Of a DNA stretch of 64,000 nt, positions 25,172 to 34,836 are shown one piece after another (positions within the stretch are counted from its first letter, which is position 1; every line of letters starts with the position of its first letter). The position numbers and the translations under genes were made by a program. The DNA lies in the NCBI RefSeq assembly GCF_001544455.2, contig NZ_FCOC02000015.1, positions 1-64,000 of the forward strand, given 5' to 3'. The stretch is from Caballeronia sordidicola (lineage in GTDB: Bacteria > Pseudomonadota > Gammaproteobacteria > Burkholderiales > Burkholderiaceae). Under the pieces are notes generated by a model. That model was not told the DNA's origin. It did no database searches and worked only from the letters and a program-made list of their open reading frames with translations.

Positions 25172-26440
25172 ATGGTTAGTCTTAAGGCTTGTCAAAGTCG
25201 GATCGAACTCATCGTGAAATCTCAGTCCAGTCCTTTACCAAGTGCCGCGCGGCCGGCGTTGCTGATATTTGGCATTCTCTTGATCGCCGCGAATTTGCGC
25301 GCGCCTTTTACCGGCGTGGCGCCGTTGCTCGGCATGATTCGCGCGAATGCCGGTATGACGGCGACCGAAGCGGGCATGCTGATTACTTTGCCCCTGCTTG
25401 CATTTGCAATCGTTTCACCTTTTGCAGCGGGTGTCGCTCGCGAGTACGGGCTCGAACGTTCGTTGTTTGCCGCGCTGGTTTTGATTGGCGCCGGCATTGC
25501 CTTGCGCTCGGCGGGCGCGGTCTGGTGCCTTTATCTTGGCACCGCGATCATTGGCGGCGGCATTGCGTTGGGGAACGTGCTGCTGCCAAGCTTGCTCAAG
25601 CGCGATTTCCCCGATAAAACCGTCACCCTCACCTCCGCTTACGCACTGACGATGGGCGTGGGCGCAGCCATTGCCTCGGTTATCGCCATTCCGCTTGCGC
25701 ATCTTTTCAACTCGGAGTGGCGGCTGGTCATAGGCGTATTGATCGTACTGCCCGTTGTAGCCGCATTGATATGGTTGCCACAACTGCGCAACCGGACATC
25801 GCCGGCCAAGGACACCGCCACGCCTCCTCATGGCGGCGAAGTATGGCGCTCCGCGCTCGCCTGGCAAGTGACGCTGTTCCTTGGGCTGAACTCGTTCGTC
25901 TACTACGTCGCGGTAAGCTGGCTTCCCGCGATTCTTCACGATGCCGGTTTTTCATCCGATAAGGCCGGCTCGTTACACGGTGTCCTGCAACTTGCGACAG
26001 CGGTCCCGGGTTTGCTGCTACTGCCCATCGTCCGGAAGATGAAGGATCAGCGCATGGCTGCTTTTATCGCGTCGATCATCAGCATGGTTGGCCTGTTCGG
26101 GCTGCTTCTGGTCCCGGCGTTAGCGATGCTCTGGATCATTTTCTTTGGTCTCGGCGCCGGCGCCGCGATCATACTCGGGCTGGCGTTTGTCAGCTTGCGC
26201 GCCAGCAGTTCACATCAGGCGGCGGCGTTATCGGGAATGAGCCAGTGCGTTGGTTATCTGCTTGCGGCCGCGGGTCCGCCCCTTGTTGGCCGCTTACACG
26301 ATGCGTCAGGAAACTGGACTGCGGCGCTGGCGATTTGCGCGGCGCTGTGTCTGGTCATGGCATTGTTAGGACTTCTCGCCGGACGCGCGATGCATATTTC
26401 GAGCGCGTCGATTGGGCGGGCAACCGCTAAAGCAATTTAA
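25172..26440 (+). CDS. MFS transporter, CynX/NimT-like
   Basis: A 422-residue 12-helix transporter. The first helix LLIFGILLIAANLRAPFTGV followed by VAPLL is the typical CynX/NimT opening, and helices continue to ALLGLLAGRAMH. Relatives export or import cyanate, 2-nitroimidazole and similar small compounds. The true start is either ATG 25172 or GTG 25214; further upstream starts overlap the divergent AraC gene and are rejected. Regulation by the divergent AraC protein is likely. Confidence 0.85.
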   Translation: MVSLKACQSRIELIVKSQSSPLPSAARPALLIFGILLIAANLRAPFTGVAPLLGMIRANAGMTATEAGMLITLPLLAFAIVSPFAAGVAREYGLERSLFAALVLIGAGIALRSAGAVWCLYLGTAIIGGGIALGNVLLPSLLKRDFPDKTVTLTSAYALTMGVGAAIASVIAIPLAHLFNSEWRLVIGVLIVLPVVAALIWLPQLRNRTSPAKDTATPPHGGEVWRSALAWQVTLFLGLNSFVYYVAVSWLPAILHDAGFSSDKAGSLHGVLQLATAVPGLLLLPIVRKMKDQRMAAFIASIISMVGLFGLLLVPALAMLWIIFFGLGAGAAIILGLAFVSLRASSSHQAAALSGMSQCVGYLLAAAGPPLVGRLHDASGNWTAALAICAALCLVMALLGLLAGRAMHISSASIGRATAKAI

Positions 26441-26501
26441 GCGTCAACGCGAAGAGCAGCATCGCCGACCTGGCGATACCGCTCATCACCACCTGGCTTC
26501 C

Positions 26502-27251
26502 TTAGACTTGAGCCATCCCGCCATCGACAGTGAGTTCAATGCCGGAAATATAGCTGCTGTCATCCGACGCAAGGAACAATGCCGGCTTGGCGATTTCGTC
26601 GGAAAGACCAATGCGGCCTAGCGGCACCTGTGACGTGATACCCGACTTGAAGCCTTCAATCTGCTCTTCAGTCAGCCCTGTCTTCCCGAAAATCGGCGTA
26701 TCGATAGGACCCGGGCTGATTGCGTTCACACGGATCCTGCGTGCCTTGAGATCCGACGTCAATGTCCGCGCCAATGACCGCACGGCCGCCTTCGTGGCCG
26801 AATAAACACTGAACGCTTCCATGCCTTTGGTCGAGGCAATCGATGCATTCAGAATGATCGAACCGCCGTCCGGCACCAACGGAAGCAGCTTTTGCACCGC
26901 GAAGAACGTACCCTTCACATTGATGTCGAAGGTTTCGTCGAACTGCTCTTCCGTTACCTGATCAACGGGCGAAAGCGTGCCCACGCCCGCGTTCGAAAAG
27001 ATGATATCAACGCGGCCATATTTCGCTTTGACATGGTCGTGCAGCTTGTCCAGATCGGACAGCTTCGCGACATCGCCCAGCACGCCTTCGCCATTTGCGC
27101 CGATGCTTTCCACCGCTTCATCCAGCTCTTTCTGCCGGCGGCCCGTGATGATGACCTTAGCGCCTTCTTTAGCAAAAAGGCGCGCGGTCGCCAGACCCAT
27201 GCCGCTGTTTCCGCCCGTGATTACGGCGATTTTTCCAGTGAGTTTTGTCAT
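26502..27251 (-). CDS. Short-chain dehydrogenase/reductase (glucose-dehydrogenase-like SDR)
   Basis: A 249-residue classical SDR: ITGGNSGMGLATA cofactor loop, FSNAGVG, active-site Ser in NASIAS and YSATK. The C-terminus GIELTVDGGMAQV is that of the 3-oxoacyl-ACP-reductase-like group. Start at 27251 is chosen because the SDR fold begins there and AGGA is suitably spaced. Monocistronic, divergent from the kinase gene at 27588. Substrate unknown. Confidence 0.87.
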   Translation of the reverse strand: MTKLTGKIAVITGGNSGMGLATARLFAKEGAKVIITGRRQKELDEAVESIGANGEGVLGDVAKLSDLDKLHDHVKAKYGRVDIIFSNAGVGTLSPVDQVTEEQFDETFDINVKGTFFAVQKLLPLVPDGGSIILNASIASTKGMEAFSVYSATKAAVRSLARTLTSDLKARRIRVNAISPGPIDTPIFGKTGLTEEQIEGFKSGITSQVPLGRIGLSDEIAKPALFLASDDSSYISGIELTVDGGMAQV

Positions 27252-27587
27252 GTCAGTCCTGCTCAGTAAGTTCGTGTGTGACTGGACCGGGCCTGCAATC
27301 AAGTCCAGTCCAGTCTCCAGGGATCAAGCACTTCCCGTAGCCGTTGACATCAGTGGCGTGGGCTTGGACTGACTATAGGCGCGGTGTATCGCGGGAAATA
27401 GTAGGTGCCGACGAATACACTCGTCGGCTCAAACGAACAATCAAAATGCTATCGATATGACGCGAATGACTAAGCGCACAATACGTCGGCAGGAAGCGAA
27501 GGTTCCATGCGTCCGCTGCCTTATCATGTATTGCATCGGTCACGTGCCCGTGCCGCGGATCCGCGGCTTTCAAGGAAAGAATCGGAC
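27252..27587. other. Divergent intergenic region, SDR / dihydroxyacetone-type kinase
   Basis: About 336 bases without a convincing gene. It contains an 8-base inverted repeat GACTGGAC (27280-27287) / GTCCAGTC (27303-27310) close to the SDR start, which may be an operator. No regulator gene is adjacent. The kinase ribosome site AAGGAA is at 27572-27577. Confidence 0.4.
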
Positions 27588-29291
27588 ATGAAAAAGCTCA
27601 TCAACGATGTCTCCACTGTCGTGCCGGAACTGCTCGACGGACTTGCTGCATTCAACCCCGGCCTGTCGTTGCTGCAAGGCAGCACCATCATCGTGCGGGC
27701 CGACGCAGAGGCCGCCGCCGCGCGTGGCGAAGTCGCGCTGATCTCGGGCGGCGGCTCGGGTCACGAGCCCGCTCATGCGGGTTACGTTGGTCCGGGCATG
27801 CTGAGCGCGGCGGTTGCCGGCGAAGTCTTCACATCGCCTTCTACCGATGCCGTGCTCGACGCCATTCGCGCCGTCGCCGGTCCTGCCGGCGTGTTGCTGA
27901 TCGTGAAGAACTACACCGGCGACCGCTTCAACTTTGGACTCGCTGCGGAGATCGCGCGCGCTGAGGGGATCGCGGCCGAGATGGTGATCGTCGCTGACGA
28001 CGTCGCGCTGTCCGCCAACGGCGAACATGCCGGGCGGCGCGGGCTCGCGGGCACCGTATTCGTTCATAAGATAGCGGGCGCAGCAGCGGCCGAAGGTTTG
28101 CCCTTGAACGAAGTCGCGCAGGCGGCACGGGACGCGGCTCTGTCGCTTGGCACCATGGGCGTGGCCCTCACGCCGTGCACCGTGCCCGCTGCGGGCACAC
28201 CCGGCTTCACCCTCGCCGACGATGAAATCGAATGGGGTCTAGGCATTCACGGCGAACCCGGCATAGAGCGCGGCGTGCTCGAACGCGCTGATGTGGTCGT
28301 CGAACGCCTGCTTGCAAGGATCATAGATGACCTGTCGCTTACGTCCGGCGATCGCGTCGCGCTGCTCGTGAACAATCTGGGTGGCACGCCATTGAGCGAA
28401 TTGAGCATTGTTGCTGGATCGGCGCTTCGGGCCCTTGCCACAAGGGGTATAAACGTGGAGCGCGCGTGGTCGGGCACGTTCCTCAGCGCGCTCGAAATGG
28501 CGGGTGTATCGCTCACGTTGATGCGCGTAGATGATCAAAGACTCGCACGGCTCGATGCACCCACGACCACCAGCGCGTGGCCCGCGTTGAGCGGGCGCGT
28601 TGCAAGGACGTCGGTCAAGGAAGCGCCTGCCGCGCCCATTGTGGAAAGCGGCGCGCGGCTCTCGCGCGAGTCGGCGTTGAAGCGAGCTATCGAAGCCGCA
28701 TGCACTCGCCTGCTCGACGCTGAATCTGTGTTGACCGAGATGGATCAGCGCGTCGGCGACGGCGACCTTGGCATCAGCATGTCGCGCGCGGCGCACAGCA
28801 TCCTCCAGGAAATCGATACCTACCCTTCCGAGAGCGCGCCCGCCGACGTACTGCGGACCATGTCGGCGACGATACGGCGCGTGGTCGGCGGCACATCGGG
28901 ACCGCTGTATGCGGTGATGCTGTTGCGCGCCGCCGCGGCGTTGGATAAAACGCACGAGCCAGATGCGAAAGCCTGGTCGGCGGCGTTCACTGCCGCCGTT
29001 TCGGGCGTAATGGAACTGGGCGGCGCTCAAGCAGGCAACCGGACGATGGTCGATGCACTGCTTCCCGCCGCTGTCGCGCTGGACGCCACGCTTGCTGAAG
29101 GCGCAGGCGCCATTGATGCATTGAAGGCCGCCGTCGATGCCGCGACTCAGGGCGCTGCCGCTACCGCACACATGCATCCACGACTTGGACGATCGAGTTA
29201 CGTCGGTGATCGCGCGCTAGGTTTCGCCGATCCTGGCGCGCACGCAGCCGCGCTTTGGCTTGGCGCTATCGAGGCGGCGTTGCGGAGTTGA
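27588..29291 (+). CDS. Single-polypeptide DhaKL dihydroxyacetone-type (ketose) kinase
   Basis: A 567-residue ATP-dependent kinase fusing DhaK (about 1-335) and DhaL (about 355-567). SGGGSGHEP (53-61) binds the substrate, His221 in GLGIHGEPG is the covalent hemiaminal histidine, and the DhaL metal ligands lie in MDQRVGDGDLG (Asp386, 391, 393). It phosphorylates dihydroxyacetone, glyceraldehyde or other short ketoses such as erythrulose. Lack of DhaM shows ATP rather than PEP dependence. An SDR follows by 55 bases, hinting at a polyol dehydrogenase-ketose kinase pair. Confidence 0.9.
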   Translation: MKKLINDVSTVVPELLDGLAAFNPGLSLLQGSTIIVRADAEAAAARGEVALISGGGSGHEPAHAGYVGPGMLSAAVAGEVFTSPSTDAVLDAIRAVAGPAGVLLIVKNYTGDRFNFGLAAEIARAEGIAAEMVIVADDVALSANGEHAGRRGLAGTVFVHKIAGAAAAEGLPLNEVAQAARDAALSLGTMGVALTPCTVPAAGTPGFTLADDEIEWGLGIHGEPGIERGVLERADVVVERLLARIIDDLSLTSGDRVALLVNNLGGTPLSELSIVAGSALRALATRGINVERAWSGTFLSALEMAGVSLTLMRVDDQRLARLDAPTTTSAWPALSGRVARTSVKEAPAAPIVESGARLSRESALKRAIEAACTRLLDAESVLTEMDQRVGDGDLGISMSRAAHSILQEIDTYPSESAPADVLRTMSATIRRVVGGTSGPLYAVMLLRAAAALDKTHEPDAKAWSAAFTAAVSGVMELGGAQAGNRTMVDALLPAAVALDATLAEGAGAIDALKAAVDAATQGAAATAHMHPRLGRSSYVGDRALGFADPGAHAAALWLGAIEAALRS

Positions 29292-29346
29292 TCGGTTTAA
29301 CGGCTTAGTGCCACGGTTTGACTTACTCATGACGGAGACAAGGAAA

Positions 29347-30138
29347 ATGGACTTGAATTTGTGCGGGAAGGTGGCAGTGTTGACGGGCGCAAGCGTGGGC
29401 ATAGGGCTTGCCGTGGCTGAAGCGTTTGCAGCGGAAGGAACCAACCTGCTCCTGGCGGCGCGCAATGAGGAACGGTTGGTGCAAGCGGCCGCGAGTATCG
29501 CCGATAAATTCGGTGTTAAAGCCGTAGGCGTTGCCTGCGACGTGGCGACTGCCGAGGGAGTCGACACGCTGGTCGCCGCAGTCGCGGAAAATTTTGGTGG
29601 CGCGGATATTCTTTTCAATAACGCGGGCACGGGCAGCAACGAGACGATCATGGATGCACCGGATGAAAAATGGCTCGCGTATTGGGACCTGCATGTCATG
29701 GCTGCCGTGCGCCTGGCACGCGGCCTGGTGCCAATGATGAAAGCGCGCGGCGGCGGCGCGATCCTCAACAACGCATCGATTTGCGCGACGCAACCGCTCG
29801 GGTACGAGCCGATTTATAACGTGACGAAAGCGGCGCTGATGATGCTGTCGAAGAACATGGCGAACGAGTTCATCAAGGACAATATTCGCGTGAATACGAT
29901 CAACCCAGGCCTCGTGCTCACGCCGGACTGGATCAAGACGGCCAGGCAGTTGACGCAGGATTCAGGCGGCGATTGGGAGGGACATTTGCAAAAGGTCGCC
30001 GACGAACATGCGCCTATCAGGCGGTTTGCATCGGCGGAAGAACTGGCAGGGTTCGTCGTGTTTCTTTGCTCGGACAAGGCAAGTTACAGCGTAGGGTCGA
30101 CTTATTTTGTCGATGGGGGAATGTTGAAGGGAGTCTGA
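29347..30138 (+). CDS. Short-chain dehydrogenase/reductase, downstream of DhaKL kinase
   Basis: A 263-residue SDR: TGASVGIGLAVAEAF cofactor loop, NNAGTGSNE, active-site NNASIC and YNVTKAAL, ending STYFVDGGMLKGV. AAGGAAA precedes ATG 29347; ATG 29329 is a possible alternative. The 55-base gap behind the kinase gene suggests one operon, so it may oxidise a polyol or reduce a keto-sugar for the kinase. The large C-terminal insert (TPDWIKTARQLTQDSGGDWE) is typical of a subgroup acting on bulky substrates, so the link is tentative. Confidence 0.85.
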   Translation: MDLNLCGKVAVLTGASVGIGLAVAEAFAAEGTNLLLAARNEERLVQAAASIADKFGVKAVGVACDVATAEGVDTLVAAVAENFGGADILFNNAGTGSNETIMDAPDEKWLAYWDLHVMAAVRLARGLVPMMKARGGGAILNNASICATQPLGYEPIYNVTKAALMMLSKNMANEFIKDNIRVNTINPGLVLTPDWIKTARQLTQDSGGDWEGHLQKVADEHAPIRRFASAEELAGFVVFLCSDKASYSVGSTYFVDGGMLKGV

Positions 30139-30168
30139 AATTCCCGGGCAGCTGCTCCCCGGGGAATT
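30139..30168. terminator. Possible bidirectional terminator
   Basis: AATTCCCGGG and CCCGGGGAATT pair with one bulged base around a 9-base loop, immediately after the SDR stop and before the convergent SDR stop at 30213. No T-run follows. Confidence 0.4.
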
Positions 30169-30212
30169 CGACATTGCCGAACGTTGCCCGGCGAGCACGC
30201 GCCTAAACGGCA

Positions 30213-30971
30213 TCACCACGGGATCGTTTCACCTTCCCAGCGCGTGAACATTCCCGTTGGGCTATCCGGGCCCAACAGCGCCACACGCACTACCTCAAGC
30301 GCGCCTTGCTCGACAGTCTGCGTGCCCGAATATCCGTTGAGGTTCGTCCTCGTATAACCCGGCGAGACAGCATTGACCCTGATCCCCTCCGGCTCGAGTT
30401 CAGCGGCCATCGCGACCGTCAAGGCATTCAGAGCCGTCTTTGACGCCGGGTAGACCGGACCGAAGATCGCGCGGTACGGAAAGGCCAGGTCCGAGTTCAT
30501 CGTCAACGACCCAACGCCACTCGACACGTTGACAATGCGAGCGCCCGGCGTCTTGCGCAGAAGCGGCAGCATTGCCTGATACACGGCGAGCACGCCAAAC
30601 ACATTGGTGTCCCATACCGCGCGCATTTCATCGAGCGGCACGTTGCTCGGGCGCGTCCTTTTCGCGTGTTCCTCAACAGATTGACCGGGCTGCGTGTTCG
30701 TGTTCGAGATGGCTGCGTTCTGGATGAGGACGTCGAGGCGGCCAAACTCGTTTCGAACGCGCTCTGCCGCGGATGCAATCGACGCCGCGTCCGTTACGTC
30801 GAGCTGGAGCGCGAGGGCATCCGGGCCGATTTCCGTGGCCGCGGCCTCGCCGCGTTCGGGATTGCGCGATCCGACCAGCACCGTCAGGCCGCGCGCCACG
30901 AGATCCTTCGCGATCTGAAGACCAATTCCTTGATTGGCCCCGGTGACGAGCGCAACAGGTTTGTCGTGCAT
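30213..30971 (-). CDS. Short-chain dehydrogenase/reductase
   Basis: A 252-residue SDR of the carbonyl-reductase-like type: VTGANQGIGLQIA loop, VSSGVGSL with the active Ser and YPASKTAL. The usual NNAG is QNAA, a change near the cofactor that is tolerated in several families. ATG 30971 is chosen because the SDR fold starts there. Downstream partner of the SDR at 31025-31774 (53-base gap), both divergent from an AraC regulator. Confidence 0.85.
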   Translation of the reverse strand: MHDKPVALVTGANQGIGLQIAKDLVARGLTVLVGSRNPERGEAAATEIGPDALALQLDVTDAASIASAAERVRNEFGRLDVLIQNAAISNTNTQPGQSVEEHAKRTRPSNVPLDEMRAVWDTNVFGVLAVYQAMLPLLRKTPGARIVNVSSGVGSLTMNSDLAFPYRAIFGPVYPASKTALNALTVAMAAELEPEGIRVNAVSPGYTRTNLNGYSGTQTVEQGALEVVRVALLGPDSPTGMFTRWEGETIPW

Positions 30972-31024
30972 ATCAATTTCCTTGTCGAATTTATCGAATG
31001 GCGTTGCATATGGCGCGTGGCCGG

Positions 31025-31774
31025 TCAGCGGGCCTCGGCCGCCCACGCACGCGCGTCAGCACCGGCCGGAATACGCATCGGGGACGACGGATCGGTCGCC
31101 GCCTGCCATACGGCTTCCGCGACATCCTGTGCGTGCGTGACCGGTGAAGACGTGTCCTGCAGCCCCTCAAGAACCCGCTTGGCGAGGTCGGCGTAGGCCT
31201 CGTGATCAAAGCCTTGCATGTGGGCCCGTGCGTTGTCTCCAAAGCGGGTATCGGGCGCACGGCCTGGCAACACCAGTCGCGCACGCACGCCGAACTGCTC
31301 GACTTCCAGCGCCAGCGACATGGTGAACGCGTTCACCGCAGCCTTGCTCGCGCTATACGCGGCGATCAGGGGAAGCGCCTTCAAGGTCACGCTCGATGTC
31401 ACGTTCACCACGACGCCATCCCCGCGTTCCCGAAACTGAGGCAGCACCGCCTGCGTCATGGAAATCGTGCCGAAGGTGTTGGTCTCGAAGATCGCGCGTA
31501 TCGTTGGAATGGGTGTGACCTCTGCCGGAGATGCCGCCCCAAAGCCCGCGTTGTTGACAAGGACGTCGAGCGGGCCAGCCGCCTCGACAGCCTTGCGGAT
31601 GCTCTCCGGATCGGTGACATCCAGCGCCAGCACGCGCAGGCGCTCCGACGGCGGCAGCACGTCCGCGCGCGGCGTGCGCATCGTGGCGACGACCTGCCAG
31701 TCGCGGGCCAGGAAATAGCGGGCGATCTCGAGGCCGAATCCGGAAGAACAGCCAGTGATCAGCACGGTTTTCAT
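31025..31774 (-). CDS. Short-chain dehydrogenase/reductase
   Basis: A 249-residue SDR: ITGCSSGFGLEIARYF loop, VNNAGFG, NVTSSVTL with active Ser and YSASKAAV. The ITGxSSGxG opening is that of the 'oxidoreductase' group near 17-beta-HSD-like SDRs. First gene of a two-SDR unit whose promoter faces the AraC gene 104 bases away. Substrate unknown. Confidence 0.86.
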   Translation of the reverse strand: MKTVLITGCSSGFGLEIARYFLARDWQVVATMRTPRADVLPPSERLRVLALDVTDPESIRKAVEAAGPLDVLVNNAGFGAASPAEVTPIPTIRAIFETNTFGTISMTQAVLPQFRERGDGVVVNVTSSVTLKALPLIAAYSASKAAVNAFTMSLALEVEQFGVRARLVLPGRAPDTRFGDNARAHMQGFDHEAYADLAKRVLEGLQDTSSPVTHAQDVAEAVWQAATDPSSPMRIPAGADARAWAAEAR

Positions 31775-31878
31775 GAGAACTCCTTTATGAGATTGAGCGT
31801 GACATGTCCATACGATAGACCGCCGCGAACGTACTCGCTACAATCAAAAATCCAAATTTCATTTGCAGGAGTCCGGCA

Positions 31879-32796
31879 ATGATCGATCCGCTGGCTGAAG
31901 TCGTGACGCTGCTGCAACCCAGCGCGCGTTTTTCCAAACTGGTTTTCGGCGCAAGCCCCTGGCACGTCAACCGCTCCGATACCGGCCAGCCGTTCTATTG
32001 CGTGATCCTCGAGGGCGGGTGCCGCATCGCTATCGACGGGCATGAGCCACTCGAGCTCATTTCGGGTGACTTCGTGCTGATTCCCGCGGCTTATGGCGTC
32101 GCAATGTCCAGCCTCGTGCCGCCCTCGCCGAACGTCGAGACGCTGGCGCCCATTGCGCTCGGCAACAACGAATTCAGACTCGGCGACCCGGACAGGTCCA
32201 TCGACGCACGCATGATGGCCGGCCACTGCAGCTTTGGTTCGCCGGATGCGTCCCTGCTCGTCTCGCTGCTGCCGCAACTCGTTCACGTGCGCGGCGAACA
32301 GCGGCTCGCCACGCTCGTGCAACTCGTGCGGGACGAGACCCGCGAGCAGCGGCCCGCGCGCGAGGTCGTGCTGTCGCGGCTGCTTGAAGTGCTGCTGATT
32401 GAGGCCTTGCGATCTGCAGCAACAACCGACGCACCGCCGGGCCTCGTGCGCGGACTGTCCGATGGCCGCCTCGCGGCTGCGATTCGCGGCATGCACGAAC
32501 ATCCGACGCGGGCATGGACCGTGGCTGAACTCGCCAGGAAGGCGGCGCTCTCGCGCTCGGCTTTCTTCGAACGATTCAGCCGCGCGGTCGGCGTGGCGCC
32601 CATGGAATATCTGCTCACGTGGCGCATGGCGCTGGCGAAGGATCTGTTGCGCCGTAATGAGGGCCGCGTCGCGGAGATTGCACAGCGCGTTGGCTACGGT
32701 TCCGCCAGCACCTTCAGCGTCGCCTTCACGCGACACGTCGGGCGTCCTCCCACGCAATATGCGCGCGAGGAGCAAGCGGCGGCAAGCGGCACGTAA
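31879..32796 (+). CDS. AraC family transcriptional regulator (cupin_6 N-terminal domain)
   Basis: A 305-residue regulator with an N-terminal AraC-type cupin ([28 protein letters not shown]) and a C-terminal HTH pair ([46 protein letters not shown]). This subtype is very often divergent from an SDR, exactly as here, and the two SDR genes are the likely targets. Confidence 0.9.
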   Translation: MIDPLAEVVTLLQPSARFSKLVFGASPWHVNRSDTGQPFYCVILEGGCRIAIDGHEPLELISGDFVLIPAAYGVAMSSLVPPSPNVETLAPIALGNNEFRLGDPDRSIDARMMAGHCSFGSPDASLLVSLLPQLVHVRGEQRLATLVQLVRDETREQRPAREVVLSRLLEVLLIEALRSAATTDAPPGLVRGLSDGRLAAAIRGMHEHPTRAWTVAELARKAALSRSAFFERFSRAVGVAPMEYLLTWRMALAKDLLRRNEGRVAEIAQRVGYGSASTFSVAFTRHVGRPPTQYAREEQAAASGT

Positions 32797-32885
32797 GACG
32801 TCGGGAGCCGCTTCAGATTCGCCCGTTTGTGCCGTTAAGGCGTGAGCCACCGCGTAATCCTCGCGGCCTCCCCTCTGCGACTCCC

Positions 32886-34493
32886 ATGAAACTCAGCCTG
32901 AAAATCCCGTTAGCCTTCGCCGCCGCTTTGCTCCTTATGCTTGCCGGCGCGCTTTACGGCATCTTTGCACTCAACCAGTCAATCGACGCGTACCGGAACA
33001 CCGTGCAGCAGAACGTCGCCAACGAACGGATGGTGTCGGCCACCCTGGTCGCTTTCAAGCTGCAGGTCCAGGAATGGAAGGACACGCTGCTGCGCGGCAA
33101 GGACCCGGTAAAACTCGATCAATACTGGAGCGCGTTCCAGACCCGCGAAAAGACCGTCAACGGGCTTGCCTCGGAGTTAAGGGCCAGGTTGCCCGAAGGT
33201 GAAAGCCGTGCGCTGATCGAAAAATTCGCGGACGCGCACATTTCGATGGGCCAGGGTTATCGTAAAGGGCTCGATGCATTCAAAGCCGCCGATTTCGACC
33301 CGTATGCCGGCGACAAGGCGGTCGCCGGCGTGGACCGCGCCCCTGCGGAATTGCTCGAACAGGCCGCGAAGAAAATCTCCGCGGATAGCGCGCGAGTCGC
33401 GGAATTCGCGGATATCGAGGCGCGTCACGCCACGGAGATCAGCGTCTCATTGATGCTCGCCGTGCTGGCGCTCGCGATGATCGGCGGCTTCCTGTTCAGC
33501 CGCTCGGTCTCGCGTCCGCTCAGCCGGGCGCTCGGCTGCGCGCGCGCCGTTGCGACCGGCGACCTTTCGCTCGACTTCGACTCCAGCGGCAAGGACGAGA
33601 TTGCGCAATTGCTCATCGCTCTGAAAGACATGCAGTCAAGTCTTTCCCAAGTCGTTGCCAAGGTACGCAAGAACGCTGAAGGCGTGGCCGCTGCGAGCGC
33701 CGAGATTGCAGCAGGCAATCTGAGCTTGTCGTCGCGCACTGAAGAGCAGGCCGCCGCGCTGGAAGAAACCGCGGCCAGCATGGAAGAACTCACCGGCACG
33801 GTGCGCCAGAACGCCGACAACGCGCGCCACGCATCCGCGCTCGCCGACGAAGCGTCGAGCACCGCAGCGCGCGGCGGTAATGTGATGGGCGAAGTGGTGC
33901 AGACAATGCACGGCATTTCCGACAGTTCAAACAAGGTCGCCGAAATCATTGCGGTAATCGACGGGATCGCGTTCCAGACCAACATCCTTGCGCTCAACGC
34001 AGCGGTAGAGGCGGCTCGTGCTGGCGAGCAGGGCCGTGGATTCGCGGTCGTGGCAGCCGAAGTCCGCACGCTCGCCCAGCGCAGCGCCACGGCTGCAAGG
34101 GAGATCAAGAACCTGATCGCCCAGTCCACGGAACGCGTGAATGCCGGCTCGGAACTGGTCAGCGGCGCGGGGCGAATCATCGTGGACATTGTCGGATCCG
34201 TGCAGAGAGTGACGGATATCGTGGGCGAGATTTCTTCGGCTTCGCAAGAGCAAAGCACGGGAATCGAACAAGTCAACACGGCCGTCACGCAAATGGACGA
34301 AGTGACCCAGCAAAATGCGGCGCTCGTGGAAGAAGCGTCAGCGGCCGCGCATGCGCTCGCGGAGCAGGCGAGTTCGCTGCGCGATGCCGTGGCGGTATTC
34401 AAGTTGCGCGACGATGCAAGGCCGCTTCGCGGTCTTGCATTGCCCGGAACGAGTCGCCGCCCGCTTGCAGCAAGGTACATGCAGACGACCTGA
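32886..34493 (+). CDS. Methyl-accepting chemotaxis protein
   Basis: A 535-residue chemoreceptor: TM1 about residues 8-30 ([20 protein letters not shown]), a periplasmic helical sensor of about 160 residues, TM2 near 195-215, HAMP, and a long signalling coiled coil whose tip [20 protein letters not shown] is the CheA/CheW contact. The C-terminus lacks the CheR-binding NWETF pentapeptide, so adaptation relies on other receptors or tether-free methylation. ATG 32886 places TM1 at the start. No che genes are adjacent; the ligand is unknown. Confidence 0.92.
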   Translation: MKLSLKIPLAFAAALLLMLAGALYGIFALNQSIDAYRNTVQQNVANERMVSATLVAFKLQVQEWKDTLLRGKDPVKLDQYWSAFQTREKTVNGLASELRARLPEGESRALIEKFADAHISMGQGYRKGLDAFKAADFDPYAGDKAVAGVDRAPAELLEQAAKKISADSARVAEFADIEARHATEISVSLMLAVLALAMIGGFLFSRSVSRPLSRALGCARAVATGDLSLDFDSSGKDEIAQLLIALKDMQSSLSQVVAKVRKNAEGVAAASAEIAAGNLSLSSRTEEQAAALEETAASMEELTGTVRQNADNARHASALADEASSTAARGGNVMGEVVQTMHGISDSSNKVAEIIAVIDGIAFQTNILALNAAVEAARAGEQGRGFAVVAAEVRTLAQRSATAAREIKNLIAQSTERVNAGSELVSGAGRIIVDIVGSVQRVTDIVGEISSASQEQSTGIEQVNTAVTQMDEVTQQNAALVEEASAAAHALAEQASSLRDAVAVFKLRDDARPLRGLALPGTSRRPLAARYMQTT

Positions 34494-34836
34494 TCTGCCA
34501 CGCGGGCCAAGGCACATGAGCTGGTTTGGCAGCCGAACACGAAAATGCGGGAAGTCACCGCAATCTCGTTCACCGGAGCGGAAGCTTGGTGCGGCTGGAC
34601 GGATGGTTCACTCGAAAGCGCCGGCGCGCAAGAGCATGCACCGCGTTGTGTGATTGAGGGCACGGCCCGCGACTCGGCGCTGACACCTTTCGTTCACGAT
34701 ACCGTCACAAACCTTCGGTATGACGCTTGTACGTCATCGTCGTTGCACTAGACCTTCTCGAAGAAGAAGTGTGATTCAAGTGGCGTTTTATAGAGTTCGC
34801 CAAAAGATTTTCAAACCGCACACTTGAATCTCGTAC
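34494..34836. other. Gene-free interval upstream of the EAL/GGDEF gene
   Basis: About 343 bases without a convincing gene. Near its end GATTCAAGTG (34773-34782) and CACTTGAATC (34821-34830) form a 10-base inverted repeat with a 38-base loop. The second arm sits where the ribosome site of the next gene should be, and no Shine-Dalgarno is visible, so the hairpin might affect translation. Confidence 0.4.

Noticed and set aside
27343-27380. TTGACA followed by TATAGG as a sigma-70 promoter
   Set aside because: The spacing is about 24 bases, too long for a normal -35/-10 pair.
34545-34751. 68-codon frame between the chemoreceptor and EAL/GGDEF genes
   Set aside because: No family likeness, no ribosome site, and a composition typical of chance frames.
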